Below are positions 17,965 through 26,112 of a DNA stretch of 64,000 nucleotides, in pieces. Each line of letters starts with the position of its first letter. The first letter of the stretch is position 1. The notes under the pieces were generated by a model, which did no database searches, was not told where the DNA came from, and saw only the letters and a program-made list of their open reading frames with translations. The stretch is from assembly GCA_963741525.1 (NCBI GenBank), contig CAVUIW010000022.1:62001-126000 (forward strand), given 5' to 3'. The stretch is from JANNSX01 sp963741525. GTDB lineage: Bacteria; Pseudomonadota; Alphaproteobacteria; Rhizobiales; Hyphomicrobiaceae. The position numbers were made by a program, and so were the translations under genes.

Positions 17965-19534
17965 CCGGAATTCCTCCTGCAAGTCCCAACCGCTCGCGAC
18001 AGGTCTTTGCCACCTCGTCCTTCTTCACTTTGCCGGACAGTCCGCGCGGGAACACGTCGAGGACAACGACGTGGCGAGGTTTCTTGTAGGAGGCGAGCGT
18101 CTGGCGGGTGAAGGCGATGATCTCTTCGGGATCGATCCGGGCACCCTCGCGCGGGATCACCGCCGCGCAGACCGCCTCGCCGAACTCCTGATCCGGCACG
18201 CCGACGACGGTGACGTCCGCCAGGCCCGGGTGGCCGCGCAGTGCATTCTCGACCTCGGCCGGATAGATGTTCTGCCCCTTGGAGATGATCATGTCCTTGG
18301 TGCGGCCGACGATGTAGAGGTGTCCGTCCTCGTTCATGCGGCCGAGATCGCCCATCTTGAGCCATCCATCGCGGATCGTGACCGCATCGATCTCGGGTGC
18401 GTTCCAGTAGCCCGAGATGACGCCCGGGCCGGTCGTCCAGACCTCGCCGATCTCTCCGGGGCCGAGCACCTGGCCTTCGGGGGAAAAAATGCGTACCGAC
18501 TGGCCGAACACGGTGCGGCCGACGGAGCCTGGATAGCGCTCGATCTCGTCGTCCTCGATGATGGTCGGGAAGCCGGATTCGGTCGAGCCGTAGGCCACCG
18601 CGAGGCCCTTGTCCGGAAAGCGCCGCCGCCAGGCCGCCATCAGCGCCGGCGGGCAGTTCTCGCCTCCGGTATAGACCCACTTGAGACTGCCGAGCGGCAG
18701 CGGGCTTTTCGCATCGGCATCGAGGATCGGCTGCATCATCGAGGGGAAAAGCAGGCAGTGCGTCGCCTGGAAGCGGTGAACGAATTGGCCAAAGCGCTCG
18801 GGCGTCCAGCCCGTGCTCGGCAAGATGGCGACGGTGCCGCCGACCAACAAAGTCGGGATCGAGGATTCGTTGATGCCGGCCGTATTGTACATCGGCCCGA
18901 CGATCAGCATGACCGAGCTGACACTCAATCCTCGCATGAACGCCACCTGCTGGAAGGCAGCCCAAAGGATGTTCGTGTGCGTCAGGGCAACGCCCTTCGG
19001 GCGCCCCGTCGTGCCGGAGGTGTAGAGGATGAGCTGGACCGGCGTCATGCGCTGCCTGGCGGGCGGCAGAGGCGCGGCCGAGGCGACGAGGGCCTCGTAG
19101 TCGCGGCCTGGCGCATGCGCTTCGAGCGTGAGGATTGGAGTGCCCGGCAGGCCGCGCGCCACCGCCGTGTCGATGGTCTCACGGTGTGCCGTATCGGTGA
19201 GCACGATCTTCGGCGTGCAGTCGGTGAGGATGAGCGCAACCTCGGCGGCCGTCAGGCGGAAGCTGATGGGGACAAGCGTCAGCCCGGCATAGGCACAGGC
19301 AAAGTAGAGCTCGAAGGTCTCGCCGCGGTTCATGAGGAACGTCGCGACGCGGTCGCCGTCCTCGAGGCCGCGCGCGCGCAACGCCGCTGCGAGCCTAAGT
19401 GCGTTCTCCCGGAGCTCGGCATAGGTGCGCTGACCATCCTCCCAGACGAGCGCCACGCGGTCGGGCATGGCCGCGGCCTGCAGGCTCGTTTCGCCGAGCA
19501 GCGTCGAGAGGGAGGCGGCGGTTGGATCGTGCAC
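17954..19534 (-). CDS. Class I adenylate-forming acyl-CoA ligase
   Basis: 526 residues from a GTG at 19534 (GGAGAG eight bases upstream); an open extension of 75 codons further upstream looks non-coding and would cross into the promoter of the divergent transporter. Motifs: YTSGTTGRPKGVALTH, YGSTESGFP, DGWLKMGDLG, GRTKDMIISKGQNIYPAEVE and the C-terminal LSGKVKKDEV lysine. It activates a carboxylic acid to the CoA thioester. Overlap with the carboxyltransferase gene suggests that its acyl-CoA product, or a derivative, is then carboxylated. The substrate is unknown. Confidence 0.86.
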   Translation of the reverse strand: MHDPTAASLSTLLGETSLQAAAMPDRVALVWEDGQRTYAELRENALRLAAALRARGLEDGDRVATFLMNRGETFELYFACAYAGLTLVPISFRLTAAEVALILTDCTPKIVLTDTAHRETIDTAVARGLPGTPILTLEAHAPGRDYEALVASAAPLPPARQRMTPVQLILYTSGTTGRPKGVALTHTNILWAAFQQVAFMRGLSVSSVMLIVGPMYNTAGINESSIPTLLVGGTVAILPSTGWTPERFGQFVHRFQATHCLLFPSMMQPILDADAKSPLPLGSLKWVYTGGENCPPALMAAWRRRFPDKGLAVAYGSTESGFPTIIEDDEIERYPGSVGRTVFGQSVRIFSPEGQVLGPGEIGEVWTTGPGVISGYWNAPEIDAVTIRDGWLKMGDLGRMNEDGHLYIVGRTKDMIISKGQNIYPAEVENALRGHPGLADVTVVGVPDQEFGEAVCAAVIPREGARIDPEEIIAFTRQTLASYKKPRHVVVLDVFPRGLSGKVKKDEVAKTCRERLGLAGGIPDGR

Positions 19535-19672
19535 GGGCAGGCTCTCCGAACGATTGCGCGGCAAACTCTGCCCCAAACCGCGGACGAACTCCAAGGGATG
19601 GCTCAAGCGCGCGCATCGGGGATGCGCTGGCGGCAAGGCGTACATCGCCAAGCGGCATGCTAAGCCTCGGCC

Positions 19673-20563
19673 ATGAGTCGCCGCGACCTCCTGCTTGCCC
19701 TGCTGTTCCCCGTCATCTGGGGGATCGCTTTCACGCTGGGCAAGCCCGCGACCGAGCACTTCCCGCCTTTGCTTCTCTTCACCGGTGTCTATGCCGTCGT
19801 TGCCGTCGTGTTCGGCCTGCTCTATCCCGGACGGTTCCAGACCCGGTTCTGGCCAGCCGCCCTGCTTGGGGCGCTCGTCGGAAGCGTTCAGGCCATTCTG
19901 ATCTTCGGTGGCCTCGCCGGGCTCGACGCCTCGGTCGCCGTTATCGTGCTGCAGACCCAGGTGCCGATCTCCGTTCTTGCCGACCGGGTCATCAACGGCA
20001 CACCTCTGACGGTGCTGCAGCTGGCGGGCGTAGCCATCGCCTTCTTCGGGGTCGTCGTCATCGCCGGTCTACCCGAAACGCCGCCGCCCATCGCGCCGCT
20101 CATGCTCGTGCTGGCCGGCGCGCTCGTCTGGGCGATCGGACAGGCGCTGGTCCGCCGTCTCGGCCGCGATCAGGCGCCCAAGCTCTTCGCCTTGGTCGGT
20201 CTGCATGCGATCCCACAGCTGCTGATCGGCTCGCTCGTGCTCGAATCCGGGCAGATCGCCGCGCTCACGAGCGCTTCGGCCGTGCAATGGGGCTCGCTCG
20301 CCCTCATGACGCTGCTTGGCTTCTGCCTCGGCAACTTGACCTGGTACGTTCTGATCGAGCGCAATCCGCTCGCCCGGATCGCCCCCTTCCTGCTGTTGAT
20401 GCCGGTCGTCGGCGTCATCGTCAGCGCGGCAGTGCTCGGCGAACGGCTGGCTCCGGTACAACTCGCGGGTGGGTCCGTCGTCATCCTCGGCCTTGCCATG
20501 GTGCTCGGGATCGGCCAAAGGGGCCGGGCGGGGGTCACTTCGGAAGCCAGCGAGCGCCTGTGA
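19673..20563 (+). CDS. EamA/DMT-family transporter
   Basis: 296 residues with ten predicted membrane helices in two EamA repeats, starting with LLALLFPVIWGIAFTLGKP. Members export amino acids, nucleosides or other small metabolites. The start is unambiguous and diverges from the acyl-CoA ligase. The stop overlaps a GTG start of the next frame (GTGA, 20560-20563), suggesting coupling with the uncharacterised sequence that follows. Confidence 0.85.
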   Translation: MSRRDLLLALLFPVIWGIAFTLGKPATEHFPPLLLFTGVYAVVAVVFGLLYPGRFQTRFWPAALLGALVGSVQAILIFGGLAGLDASVAVIVLQTQVPISVLADRVINGTPLTVLQLAGVAIAFFGVVVIAGLPETPPPIAPLMLVLAGALVWAIGQALVRRLGRDQAPKLFALVGLHAIPQLLIGSLVLESGQIAALTSASAVQWGSLALMTLLGFCLGNLTWYVLIERNPLARIAPFLLLMPVVGVIVSAAVLGERLAPVQLAGGSVVILGLAMVLGIGQRGRAGVTSEASERL

Positions 20564-21000
20564 GCATTGCCGTCATCGCCGGAGAGCCGACGCACGAGGC
20601 TTCGGGCCTTCGCGTCATTGATATCGTCAACCGTGCCTATGCGGAGGGGCTGGCCGCGGGCGATGCCATGGGCGCGGTCCCGATCGGGCGATCGGGTCTC
20701 TCCGACGCCGTCAACTACTGCGCCGACCGGGCATGCGACCGGGCTGGCGCTCACTGCCGGGGTTGCCGGCTTGCCAGCGAGGCGAAGGGGCTCAAGTCTT
20801 TCGATCAGTACCTCGCCCAATTCGCCGCCGTGACAGCCGCCGATACCGGGCTGACGCTCTCGCCCGGAGGTCCGCTCCCGCCTGAAACCGTGCCCTCCCT
20901 CGATCACCTCGCCAAGTCTTGGGCTGGCGAGGAGGTGTTCTACCTCGCCCGCCGCGTCCACCGGCGGATGCTCAAGGAGGCCAACCCGCGAGCGAAGCAG
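20560..21000 (+). CDS. Uncharacterised coding stretch in frame with trmJ
   Basis: From a GTG overlapping the EamA stop, an open frame with strongly coding-like third-position GC runs directly into the trmJ frame without a stop. The segment around 20731-20781 reads better in another frame (Cys-rich in frame 1, GLALTAGVAGLP in frame 2), so two single-base errors are likely there. I do not recognise the protein. TrmJ proteins lack such an N-terminal domain, so this is either a separate small gene whose stop is masked by an indel, or an unusual fusion. Confidence 0.35.
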
Positions 21001-21795
21001 ATGGTGGGCGCCGAGGCGGCCGACGCCCCCGCGGTCATCGTCGTCCGACCGCAGATGGCCGAGAACATCGGCATGGTCGCCCGCGCCATGGCGAATTTCG
21101 GCCTGGAGGAGCTGCGCCTCGTCGACCCCCGCGACGGCTGGCCCAACGAGAAGGCGCGCTTTGCTGCCTCCGGCGCCAACTACGTCATCGACCAGGCCAT
21201 CGCCTATCCGGATCTTCCCCGGGCCCTCGGCGACCTCCACTGGGTCTGCGCCACCACCGCGCGGCAGCGGCATATGGACAAGCCGCTGCTGTCGCCCGAG
21301 CAGGCCGCCGCCGAGTTGCTCACCCGGATCGAGCGGGGCGAGCGCTGCGGCATCCTGTTCGGGCCCGAGCGGCAAGGGCTCGAGAGCGACGACATCGCCC
21401 TTGCCGACGCTATCGTCATGGCCCCGGTCAATCCCCGGTTCGCCTCGCTCAACCTCGCCCAGGCGGTGTTGCTGGTGGGCTACGAATGGCTCAAGACCGC
21501 ACGGCGTGGGACGCTTGGCCGCGTGACGCCGAAGGAACAGGAATTGGAGGCTGGGCCGCGGCCCCGCGGCGGGCCGCTCGCCACGAAGGATCAGGTGCTC
21601 GGGCTTTTCGAGCATATGGAGGCCGAACTTGACGCCGCAGGCTTCCTGAAACCGCCGGAAAAACGGGCTTCCATGATCCGCAATATCCGCACTCTCATCC
21701 AGCGCATGGAGCCGAGCGAGCAGGAGGTCAGGACGCTGCGGGGGGTGGTCGCCGCCCTGACCTACAGGCACCGTCGCGGCGACCCACAGCCTTAG
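21001..21795 (+). CDS. trmJ: tRNA (cytidine/uridine-2'-O-)-methyltransferase TrmJ
   Basis: 264 residues from the ATG at 21001, which is where homologues begin. The SPOUT fold is clear: VVRPQMAENIGMVARAMANFGL, LRLVDPRDGWPNEKA, CGILFGPERQGLESDD and PVNPRFASLNLAQAV, the knotted SAM-binding region. It 2'-O-methylates position 32 of several tRNAs. The start is uncertain because the open frame continues upstream; AAGGAGG at 20974-20980 is about 20 bases from the chosen ATG. Confidence 0.87.
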   Translation: MVGAEAADAPAVIVVRPQMAENIGMVARAMANFGLEELRLVDPRDGWPNEKARFAASGANYVIDQAIAYPDLPRALGDLHWVCATTARQRHMDKPLLSPEQAAAELLTRIERGERCGILFGPERQGLESDDIALADAIVMAPVNPRFASLNLAQAVLLVGYEWLKTARRGTLGRVTPKEQELEAGPRPRGGPLATKDQVLGLFEHMEAELDAAGFLKPPEKRASMIRNIRTLIQRMEPSEQEVRTLRGVVAALTYRHRRGDPQP

Positions 21796-21891
21796 TTCCG
21801 CCCCGATTTGGGATAGGACATTGCCCGCCGTCGGTGGTAGCGTCCCGATCAACCAAAACAAGACCGACATGGACAGGGCTGGGGTGAATTG

Positions 21892-22455
21892 ATGAGGGTC
21901 ATGAAGGCGCTCGCCGGGTGGGCTATGGGCGTTGTTTGCGTTGCCGTTTTCGCAGCCGCGGCTCCGGCCGGGGCGGCCGACAAGCTGTCGGACAAATCCA
22001 TCACCGTGCTGATGGATTGGGCCTGGAAAACGCTGCCCAATAAATTCACGACGCCGGAGGGCAAGGTGATCGTGGTCGACCGCGCCAAGAAGGACGAGGT
22101 CGTCGTCCCGATTGATGTTGCGCGCCACATCATTGAGATCGCCAGGCTGTCGGCGCACGCCCAGATCTGCGGGCTCGTGGACGAGCAAGTCGCGAACTAC
22201 CAGACGCTCATGCGGGCGGAGGAGCAGAAGAAAACCTGGACCGACCAGCAGATGCTCTACATCCACAACCTCCACACGTTTACGGTGCAACTGCTCGCCG
22301 GTGGCATGAAGATCACGATCCAGGAGAACGACACCACGATCGAGAAGGATTCGAGCGCGCAGAACGAGGTCGAGTGCTCTGACGATCAGAAGGAAAAAAT
22401 CCGGTTGGATATCAAACAGTACATCGAGTCCGTGAAGCAGGCCTCGGCGCAGTAG
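21892..22455 (+). CDS. Exported protein of unknown function
   Basis: 187 residues. A signal peptide (hydrophobic core GWAMGVVCVAVFAAAAPAGAA) precedes a helical mature domain with two cysteines (HAQICGLVDE and NEVECSDDQ). HAQICGLVDEQVANYQTLM and YIHNLHTFTVQLL look like a conserved alphaproteobacterial periplasmic protein, but I cannot name the family. Starts at 21892 and 21901 are both possible. It stands alone between trmJ and rpsD. Confidence 0.7.
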   Translation: MRVMKALAGWAMGVVCVAVFAAAAPAGAADKLSDKSITVLMDWAWKTLPNKFTTPEGKVIVVDRAKKDEVVVPIDVARHIIEIARLSAHAQICGLVDEQVANYQTLMRAEEQKKTWTDQQMLYIHNLHTFTVQLLAGGMKITIQENDTTIEKDSSAQNEVECSDDQKEKIRLDIKQYIESVKQASAQ

Positions 22456-22606
22456 CGAACTGCCGCTTTGGCCGCCTTCGGGCTTGGTTGACACCCGCCC
22501 GGCAATCCCTCATAAGACCACCAGCGCGGGCCGGAAATGGCCCGCGTTTCATTTGCGTGCCCGTGATCTTAGCCGAGGCTCGGTTCGGATCTGTCGAGCA
22601 TCCGGC

Positions 22607-22648
22607 GTGCTCGCCGAAAAGTGGTTTCCGGTTTTCGGGGACGAGCAC
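22607..22648. repeat. Intergenic hairpin repeat (REP-like)
   Basis: GTGCTCGCCGAAAA faces TTTTCGGGGACGAGCAC across a short GC-containing loop, giving an imperfect 14-bp stem 80 bases before rpsD. It belongs to the same style of palindromes as the other intergenic copies in the window. Confidence 0.5.
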
Positions 22649-22728
22649 ACCAAACAAAAGGATGCTCCAGGAGGGCCCGCCCCGCAGGCAAAACGCCTGC
22701 GCTGGTCAGCGGATAGGAGAAGCCCAAG

Positions 22729-23346
22729 ATGACCAAACGCGTCACTGCCAAGCACAAAATCGATCGCCGTATGGGAGAGAACATCTGGGGGCGGCCGAAG
22801 AGCCCCTTGAACAAGCGCGAGTACGGCCCCGGCCAGCACGGCCAGCGCCGCCGCGGCAAGACCTCCGACTTCGGCACCCAGCTCAAGGCCAAGCAGAAGC
22901 TGAAGGGCTACTACGCCAACATCGGCGAGCGCCAGTTCAAGACCATCTACCAGGAGGCGACGCGCCTCAAGGGCGACACCTCCGAGCATCTGATCGGCAT
23001 TCTCGAGAGCCGGCTCGACGCGATCTGCTATCGCGCCAAATTCGTGCCGACCATGTTCGCCGCCCGCCAGCTCGTGAACCACGGGCACGTGAAGGTGAAT
23101 GGCCGGCGCGTCAACGTGCCGAGCTACCGCTGCAAGGTCGGCGATGAGATCGTGCTGAAGGAAAAATCGCGCGAGCTGCCGATGGTGCTCGACGCCAGCC
23201 AGTCGGCCGAGCGCGAGACGCCCGACTACATCACTGTCGACCACAACAAGCAGGTCGCCAACTACATCCGCGTCCCCGCTTTTGCTGATGTGCCCTATCC
23301 CGTGAAGATGGAGCCGCATTTGGTGGTCGAGTTCTATTCGCGGTAG
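22729..23346 (+). CDS. rpsD: 30S ribosomal protein S4
   Basis: 205 residues, normal length. N-terminal TAKHKIDRRMGENIWGRPKSP and GQHGQRRRGKTSDFG, then the S4 RNA-binding domain (LESRLDAICYRAKF, ARQLVNHGHVKVNGRRVN). S4 nucleates 30S assembly on 16S rRNA. The ribosome-binding region just upstream is AGGAGAAGCCCAAG. Transcribed alone, as is common in alphaproteobacteria. Confidence 0.98.
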   Translation: MTKRVTAKHKIDRRMGENIWGRPKSPLNKREYGPGQHGQRRRGKTSDFGTQLKAKQKLKGYYANIGERQFKTIYQEATRLKGDTSEHLIGILESRLDAICYRAKFVPTMFAARQLVNHGHVKVNGRRVNVPSYRCKVGDEIVLKEKSRELPMVLDASQSAERETPDYITVDHNKQVANYIRVPAFADVPYPVKMEPHLVVEFYSR

Positions 23347-23375
23347 TTGCCACGTCGACCAATCGGATTTCCCAG

Positions 23376-23403
23376 CAGGCCATGGCGGCGACGTCCTGGC
23401 CTG
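23376..23403 (+). terminator. Possible terminator hairpin after rpsD
   Basis: CAGGCCA at 23376-23382 pairs with TGGCCTG at 23397-23403, 30 bases after the rpsD stop. The loop is long (14 bases) and only TTGTG follows instead of a T-run, so the call is weak. Confidence 0.25.
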
Positions 23404-23523
23404 TTGTGCTTTGGGCGCACGCACGTCTCTGATTTTGCCGAGGCTTGCCTGACTTGGACCCTCATCCATGGGAGAAGGCGAAACATCGCCGGCCAAACGG
23501 ATGAGGCAAATGGCACTCCGGTC

Positions 23524-24828
23524 TTACTCGTCCGCTGGCTTCTTGTGCGGGTGCTTGCGGTGCACGGCGCGCGGATCGAGTTCGGGCGCACCGAGCGAGG
23601 TGGAGGTCATGGGCGTGACGGGCGTTGGCACGTAGTCGCTCTGCTGCTCTGGCGCCGGGGCGCGGCGGAGTAGCATGCGCAGCAGCGTGAACACGGCGAG
23701 CGCGCCTTGGCAGAGGGCCAGATACCAGAACAGGCTCGCCGTGCCCGTGCTGTCCATGATGTAGCCGGCAGCGACCGGCCCGGCGGTGGCGCCGAGCGCC
23801 CAGATGAACAGCAGGCCGGCGCTCGCGGCAACGAACTGATCCTTGGAGATGTAGTCGTTGGTCTGCCCGATACCCAAGGCGTAGAGCGGCGCCATCATAG
23901 CGCTGAGCCCCACAATCACCCAGAACAACACCGTGTAGCTCTCGAAGGGCATGAGCACGACCGCGAGCGACAAGGCCGCTGAGGTCGCGGCGGACGCAAG
24001 GATCAGCGGCCGGCGGCCGATATGGTCCGACAGCCAGCCGATCGGGAATTGCATCAGGAAGCCGGCGATGGTGGCCCCCGTCAGCAACCACGCGAGCTGG
24101 TTGTTGGAAAGTCCCGTGCTCGTCGCGTAGGAGGGCAGCAATCCGTAGAAAGCCGAAGAGCCGAGGCCGACCGCGAAGCAGGTGGCAACCCCCGTCGGGG
24201 AGGCAGCGATGAGTTTGAGGATCGGCAGATGCGTGCGCTCCTCGATGTCGGGATTGGAGACGACCGTCAGCGACATCGGCACCAGCGCGGTGATGAGCAG
24301 GCCGGTCACTACCGTGAAGAGCACGGCGGCGCCGAACGTCTCCTGATAATTGAGGGCCAGTGGCCCGAGCCCGCTCGCCGCCCACGAGGCCGCCATGTAG
24401 ACGCCGAAAATCGTGCCGCGATTGGTGTCCGTCGCCTTGTCGTTGAGCCAGCTCTCCACGATCACCGAGAGCCCGGCAAGCGCATAGCCGACGACTGCGT
24501 GCAGGATTACCCAGGCGATCGGCAGCGCGAGCACGATGTGGGCGGCCGCCGCATTGGCCGCCACCGCCGCGAACACCGTGAAGGCGCGCGCGTGCCCGAC
24601 GCGATCGATGATGCGGTGGCAGGTGAGCGTGCCCAAGAGGAAGGCCACGTGATAGGCCGAGTTGACCGCGCCGATCAGCAGCGCCGGGACGTCCTGGCGG
24701 GCGAGCAGCGTGTAGACGAGCGGCGACAGGATGCCGAGCCCGGCCTCCATGAACAGCACGGCGAGCAGCACCATGAAAACTGGCTTCAGACCGTCGATGA
24801 AGGAAGTGGCGGAGTCCTGGGTGGTCAT
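23524..24828 (-). CDS. Major facilitator superfamily transporter
   Basis: 434 residues from the ATG at 24828 with about 12 membrane helices. RIIDRVGHARAF and WLSDHIGRRPLILA are the MFS cytoplasmic loop motifs after helices 2 and 8. A hydrophilic C-terminal tail ends in a His/Lys-rich HRKHPHKKPADE. The overall form (GILSPLVYTLLARQDVP at the N-terminus, VESWLN after helix 5) resembles the YcaD-like group. Substrate unknown. An upstream in-frame extension to 24921 overlaps a hairpin repeat and is rejected. Confidence 0.85.
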   Translation of the reverse strand: MTTQDSATSFIDGLKPVFMVLLAVLFMEAGLGILSPLVYTLLARQDVPALLIGAVNSAYHVAFLLGTLTCHRIIDRVGHARAFTVFAAVAANAAAAHIVLALPIAWVILHAVVGYALAGLSVIVESWLNDKATDTNRGTIFGVYMAASWAASGLGPLALNYQETFGAAVLFTVVTGLLITALVPMSLTVVSNPDIEERTHLPILKLIAASPTGVATCFAVGLGSSAFYGLLPSYATSTGLSNNQLAWLLTGATIAGFLMQFPIGWLSDHIGRRPLILASAATSAALSLAVVLMPFESYTVLFWVIVGLSAMMAPLYALGIGQTNDYISKDQFVAASAGLLFIWALGATAGPVAAGYIMDSTGTASLFWYLALCQGALAVFTLLRMLLRRAPAPEQQSDYVPTPVTPMTSTSLGAPELDPRAVHRKHPHKKPADE

Positions 24829-24854
24829 GTGAGGCGGCCCGCAAATTGAGTTAA

Positions 24855-24900
24855 AGCACTGGCTCTTCCAGGTGGATACCGGTTCGTCGGAAAGTGCTCT
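24855..24900. repeat. Intergenic hairpin repeat (REP-like)
   Basis: AGCACTGGCTCTTCC opposite CGGAAAGTGCT, with the GGATACCGGTTCG core, lies just upstream of the MFS start. It resembles the 9.4-kb copy (AGCACTTTC...GAAAGTGCT). Confidence 0.45.
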
Positions 24901-24939
24901 CGCTGAGTTTGTGGAGGCCACATTGTACGCCGCTGCCTA

Positions 24940-25012
24940 GTGTGGCGTAGCGCCATAGCTGACCAGTAGCGCTGCACGGTCGGAGTCAACTATGGCGCGA
25001 TGAACGCCACAC
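24940..25012. repeat. 73-base interrupted palindrome
   Basis: GTGTGGCGT (24940-24948) and GCGCCATAG (24950-24958) are matched by CTATGGCGC (24990-24998) and ACGCCACAC (25004-25012), giving 18 paired bases with a small interior bulge around a 31-base loop. It lies in the 328-base gap between the MFS gene and nadK, which has no coding sequence. Possible roles: structured RNA, shared terminator of an unseen transcript, or a degenerate miniature element. Confidence 0.7.
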
Positions 25013-25030
25013 GAAGCTCATGATATTGCT

Positions 25031-25101
25031 AGTGGCCCTCATGTCGCGCCAAAATCGGACGGATGCCCGGCGAGCATGCGATTTTGACGCGACGGGCCAC
25101 T
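25031..25101. repeat. 71-base interrupted palindrome
   Basis: AGTGGCCC, GTCGCG and CAAAATCG (25031-25057) are matched in order by CGATTTTG, CGCGAC and GGGCCACT (25079-25101), 22 paired bases around a 21-base loop. It follows the preceding palindrome by 18 bases and ends about 55 bases beyond the nadK stop. GGTCCGGACC, a further perfect palindrome, follows at 25102-25111. A CAAAATC...GATTTTG pair also occurs near 29780-29812. Confidence 0.7.
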
Positions 25102-25156
25102 GGTCCGGACCGACAAGAACCGAACTCGGTCGCTGACGCCGAACTCTCGAAACGAT

Positions 25157-25939
25157 CTATCCCCCGAACTGCTCCTTGAGGATTCGCTCGTCCAACGCGT
25201 GTCCGGGATCGAACATCATCAACAGACGCACCCGCGTATCCTCGCGCACGTTCACCTCGGCGACCGAGCGCACTTCGAAATGATCGGCGACGGCGCTGAC
25301 CGGGCGCTTGGCTGCTTCCAGCACCTCGATCGTGATCTCCGCGCGATCGGCGAGAAGTGCGCCGCGCCATCGCCGGGGCCGGAACGGGCTGATGGGTGTC
25401 AGCGCCAGCAGCCGCGCCTTGATCGGAATGAGGGGGCCGTGCGCGGAAAGATTGTAGGCGGTCGAGCCCGCGGGCGTCGAGACGAGCACGCCATCGCCGG
25501 CCAGCTCGGGCATGCGCACCGTGCCATCGACGGAGATCCTGAGCTTGGCCGATTGGTAGGTCTGGCGGAACAGCGACACTTCGTTGATGGCGAGCGCCTT
25601 GTGCTCGCGGCCCTCGATGTCGCGCGCGAGCATGCGGAGCGGATGGATTGTGTTGATCTCGGCGGCGGCTAGTCGCTCGAGAAGGTCGTCTTCCCGGTAC
25701 TCGTTCATCAGGAAACCGACCGAGCCGCGGTTCATGCCGTAGATCGGAATCTTGGAGCGCATGTTGGCGTGCAGCGTCTGCAGCATGAAGCCGTCGCCGC
25801 CGAGCGCCACGATGGCATCCGCCTCGCCAGCGGCGGTATCCCCGTAACGTTTGGCAAGGCGCTGACGGGCGGCCAGCGCCTCGGGGGTCTGGCTCGCGGC
25901 AATGGCGATCTTGCGGAAATCTCGGCGGGCGGGCGACAT
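25157..25939 (-). CDS. nadK: NAD kinase
   Basis: 260 residues from the ATG at 25939, the usual alphaproteobacterial length. The diacylglycerol kinase-like fold shows ALGGDGFMLQTLH (the GGDG motif), GMNRGSVGFLMN, ALAINEVSLFR (NE motif) and GDGVLVSTPAGSTAYN. The enzyme phosphorylates NAD to NADP in the cytoplasm. The open frame extends upstream of 25939 but that part lies in the divergent intergenic region with the SulP gene. Confidence 0.95.
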   Translation of the reverse strand: MSPARRDFRKIAIAASQTPEALAARQRLAKRYGDTAAGEADAIVALGGDGFMLQTLHANMRSKIPIYGMNRGSVGFLMNEYREDDLLERLAAAEINTIHPLRMLARDIEGREHKALAINEVSLFRQTYQSAKLRISVDGTVRMPELAGDGVLVSTPAGSTAYNLSAHGPLIPIKARLLALTPISPFRPRRWRGALLADRAEITIEVLEAAKRPVSAVADHFEVRSVAEVNVREDTRVRLLMMFDPGHALDERILKEQFGG

Positions 25940-26112
25940 CGCGCATTTCCGGGCTGAGCTGACGGAAGGCGACCCTGAACCAGTCCCAAGCGGCCTGCAA
26001 GGGCCGAAGCCGGGAAAGGTTGAGGCCTGAAAAACGGGCTGGCCGGGCCAAGCCGCATTGCCAGCCGCTCGATGCTCCGGCATGAGTGCCGGGAAAGAAG
26101 GCAGCCGCACCC

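Noticed and set aside
20170..22494. A very long leftward open frame across EamA, trmJ and the exported protein gene
   Set aside because: It is antisense to clearly conserved genes and its translation has no domain; long antisense frames are common in GC-rich DNA.
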